Assembly: GCA_035702665.1 (NCBI GenBank)
Contig: DASSQD010000065.1
Location: 1 to 56,443, forward strand
DNA length: 56,443 nt
Source: VBDM01 sp035702665
Lineage (GTDB): Bacteria > Pseudomonadota > Gammaproteobacteria > Burkholderiales > SG8-39
Direction of reading: 5' to 3'
Notes under the pieces: generated by a model
What the model saw: the letters and a program-made list of their open reading frames with translations, nothing else
The model's database searches: none
Told to the model about the DNA's origin: nothing
Translations under genes and position numbers: made by a program
Shown here: positions 55,770 to 56,443 of the stretch, in pieces
How positions within the stretch are numbered: position 1 is the stretch's first letter
Layout of the letters: the number at the start of each line of letters is the position of its first letter

Positions 55770-56443
55770 GCGGCGGTCAGCTTCGCGTATTCCAGCGCGA
55801 GCCACTTCATGCCCTGCTTCCCGAAATTGATCTGCAGCCGCGCGTCGTTCCCCGATCCCTCCGCGTTGACGATTACGCCCTGACCGAACTTCGGGTGTTG
55901 CACCGCCTGGCCAATGCGCCATCCATGTCCCGCGCTCTTCTGCTTGAAGGCCTTTTCCGGCGCAGGCGCCCAGGCCTGATCGTCGAAGCGTGCGCGGCCC
56001 GAGCCCATCCCCATGACCGGAGTGAGTCGCTTTACCACCTCCGGCGGGATCTCGTCGATGAAGCGCGACGCGACGTTGTAGCGCGTCTGGCCGTGCAGCA
56101 TGCGCGTCTGCGCGTGGCATAGGTAAAGCCGTTGCCGCGCGCGGGTGATCGCCACGTACATCAGCCTGCGCTCCTCCTCCAGGCCGTCGTCCTCGAGCGC
56201 GCTCTGCTCGTGCGGGAACAGGCCTTCTTCCAGGCCGGTGACGAACACCGCCGAGAACTCGAGGCCCTTGGCCGAGTGCACCGTCATCAATTGGAGGGCG
56301 TCCATGCCTTCTGCCGCTTGGTTCTCGCCCGCTTCCAGCGACGCGTGCGCCAGGAACGCTGGCAGGTCGGCGGGCAGGCCTTGCTTCTCCGCCTCGGCGA
56401 CGAAGGCCGCGGCGGCGTTCACCAGCTCGCTCAAGTTCTCGAC
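55766..56443 (-). CDS. uvrD: DNA helicase II UvrD, C-terminal part
   Basis: The last 225 codons of a superfamily 1A helicase acting in nucleotide excision and mismatch repair; the rest lies beyond the window end, and the frame is open there (VENLSELVNA). Motif V is MTVHSAKGLEFSAVFVTGLE and motif VI is EERRLMYVAITRARQRLYL. The C-terminal HPKFGQGVIVNAEGSGNDAR Tudor-like tail that contacts RNA polymerase is typical of UvrD/PcrA rather than Rep. Confidence 0.94.
   Translation of the reverse strand, partial: VENLSELVNAAAAFVAEAEKQGLPADLPAFLAHASLEAGENQAAEGMDALQLMTVHSAKGLEFSAVFVTGLEEGLFPHEQSALEDDGLEEERRLMYVAITRARQRLYLCHAQTRMLHGQTRYNVASRFIDEIPPEVVKRLTPVMGMGSGRARFDDQAWAPAPEKAFKQKSAGHGWRIGQAVQHPKFGQGVIVNAEGSGNDARLQINFGKQGMKWLALEYAKLTAA

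Noticed and set aside
1..56443. CRISPR arrays, tRNA or rRNA genes, insertion sequences, toxin-antitoxin or prophage
   Set aside because: No spaced direct repeats, cloverleaf signatures, transposase motifs or terminal inverted repeats were seen by eye; a covariance or profile scan would be decisive.

Overview
The window is GC-rich, almost fully coding chromosomal DNA from a betaproteobacterium. I infer this from the family mix: a Bug/TctC-type solute-binding protein, a cysteine-poor DksA, an S-adenosylhomocysteine (SAH) riboswitch between metK and ahcY, HslV with a short propeptide, and the slt/cca/NDUFA9-like and dapF/DUF484/xerC neighbourhoods. The order Burkholderiales or Nitrosomonadales is plausible, but I cannot assign a genus. 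I see no phage, insertion sequence, CRISPR array, rRNA or tRNA. No gap without a gene exceeds about 190 bases.

Layout. 1-1147: start of an Hsp20 gene (minus), then a plus-strand cassette of ECF sigma factor, zinc-finger anti-sigma and cysteine-rich CWC protein. 1101-7962 (minus): a metal-homeostasis run of COG0523 GTPase, DksA, small exported protein, outer-membrane porin-like protein, metal-binding protein and ABC permease, leading into hslV-hslU. 8078-15176 (minus): a long run of two lipid A-type acyltransferases, an outer-membrane protein, dapF, DUF484, xerC, a split chromate transporter and rlmI, ending in a terminator. 15208-18805 (plus): metK, terminator, promoter, SAH riboswitch, ahcY and an MgtC-like protein, i.e. 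the activated-methyl cycle.

18815-26822: a CysB-type regulator faces a tightly overlapping sulfate assimilation operon (TSUP permease, sulfite reductase, DUF934, APS reductase, cysD, cysN, siroheme methyltransferase). 26831-35859: dsbB, a transglutaminase-like protein, then a minus-strand efflux operon transcribed tetR, outer-membrane factor, adaptor, RND pump, FAD monooxygenase, preceded by two identical palindromic operator candidates. 35887-42040 (minus): a class V aminotransferase fused to an N-terminal helix-turn-helix, a Bug receptor, an unidentified protein, DUF3750, ttcA and a pteridine reductase. 42080-46746: a MidA-like methyltransferase, a cytochrome b plus Tat-exported molybdopterin oxidoreductase pair, a flavin disulfide-oxidoreductase homologue and a duplicated diheme cytochrome c. 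46724-56443: a GST, DUF2905, a membrane-anchored C13 (legumain/caspase-like) peptidase, cca, an NDUFA9-like protein, slt, 5-formyl-THF cyclo-ligase, ilvA, a small unknown protein and the 3' part of uvrD.

Most of this is ordinary core genome. The most unusual items are the HTH-aminotransferase fusion with an inverted repeat over its own putative promoter, a set of genes whose -10 boxes lie about 6-10 bp before the start codon with no Shine-Dalgarno (possible leaderless mRNAs), the FAD monooxygenase placed last in the efflux operon, the metal island, and the membrane C13 peptidase co-transcribed with cca. I found no clear example of an entirely new defence or mobile system.
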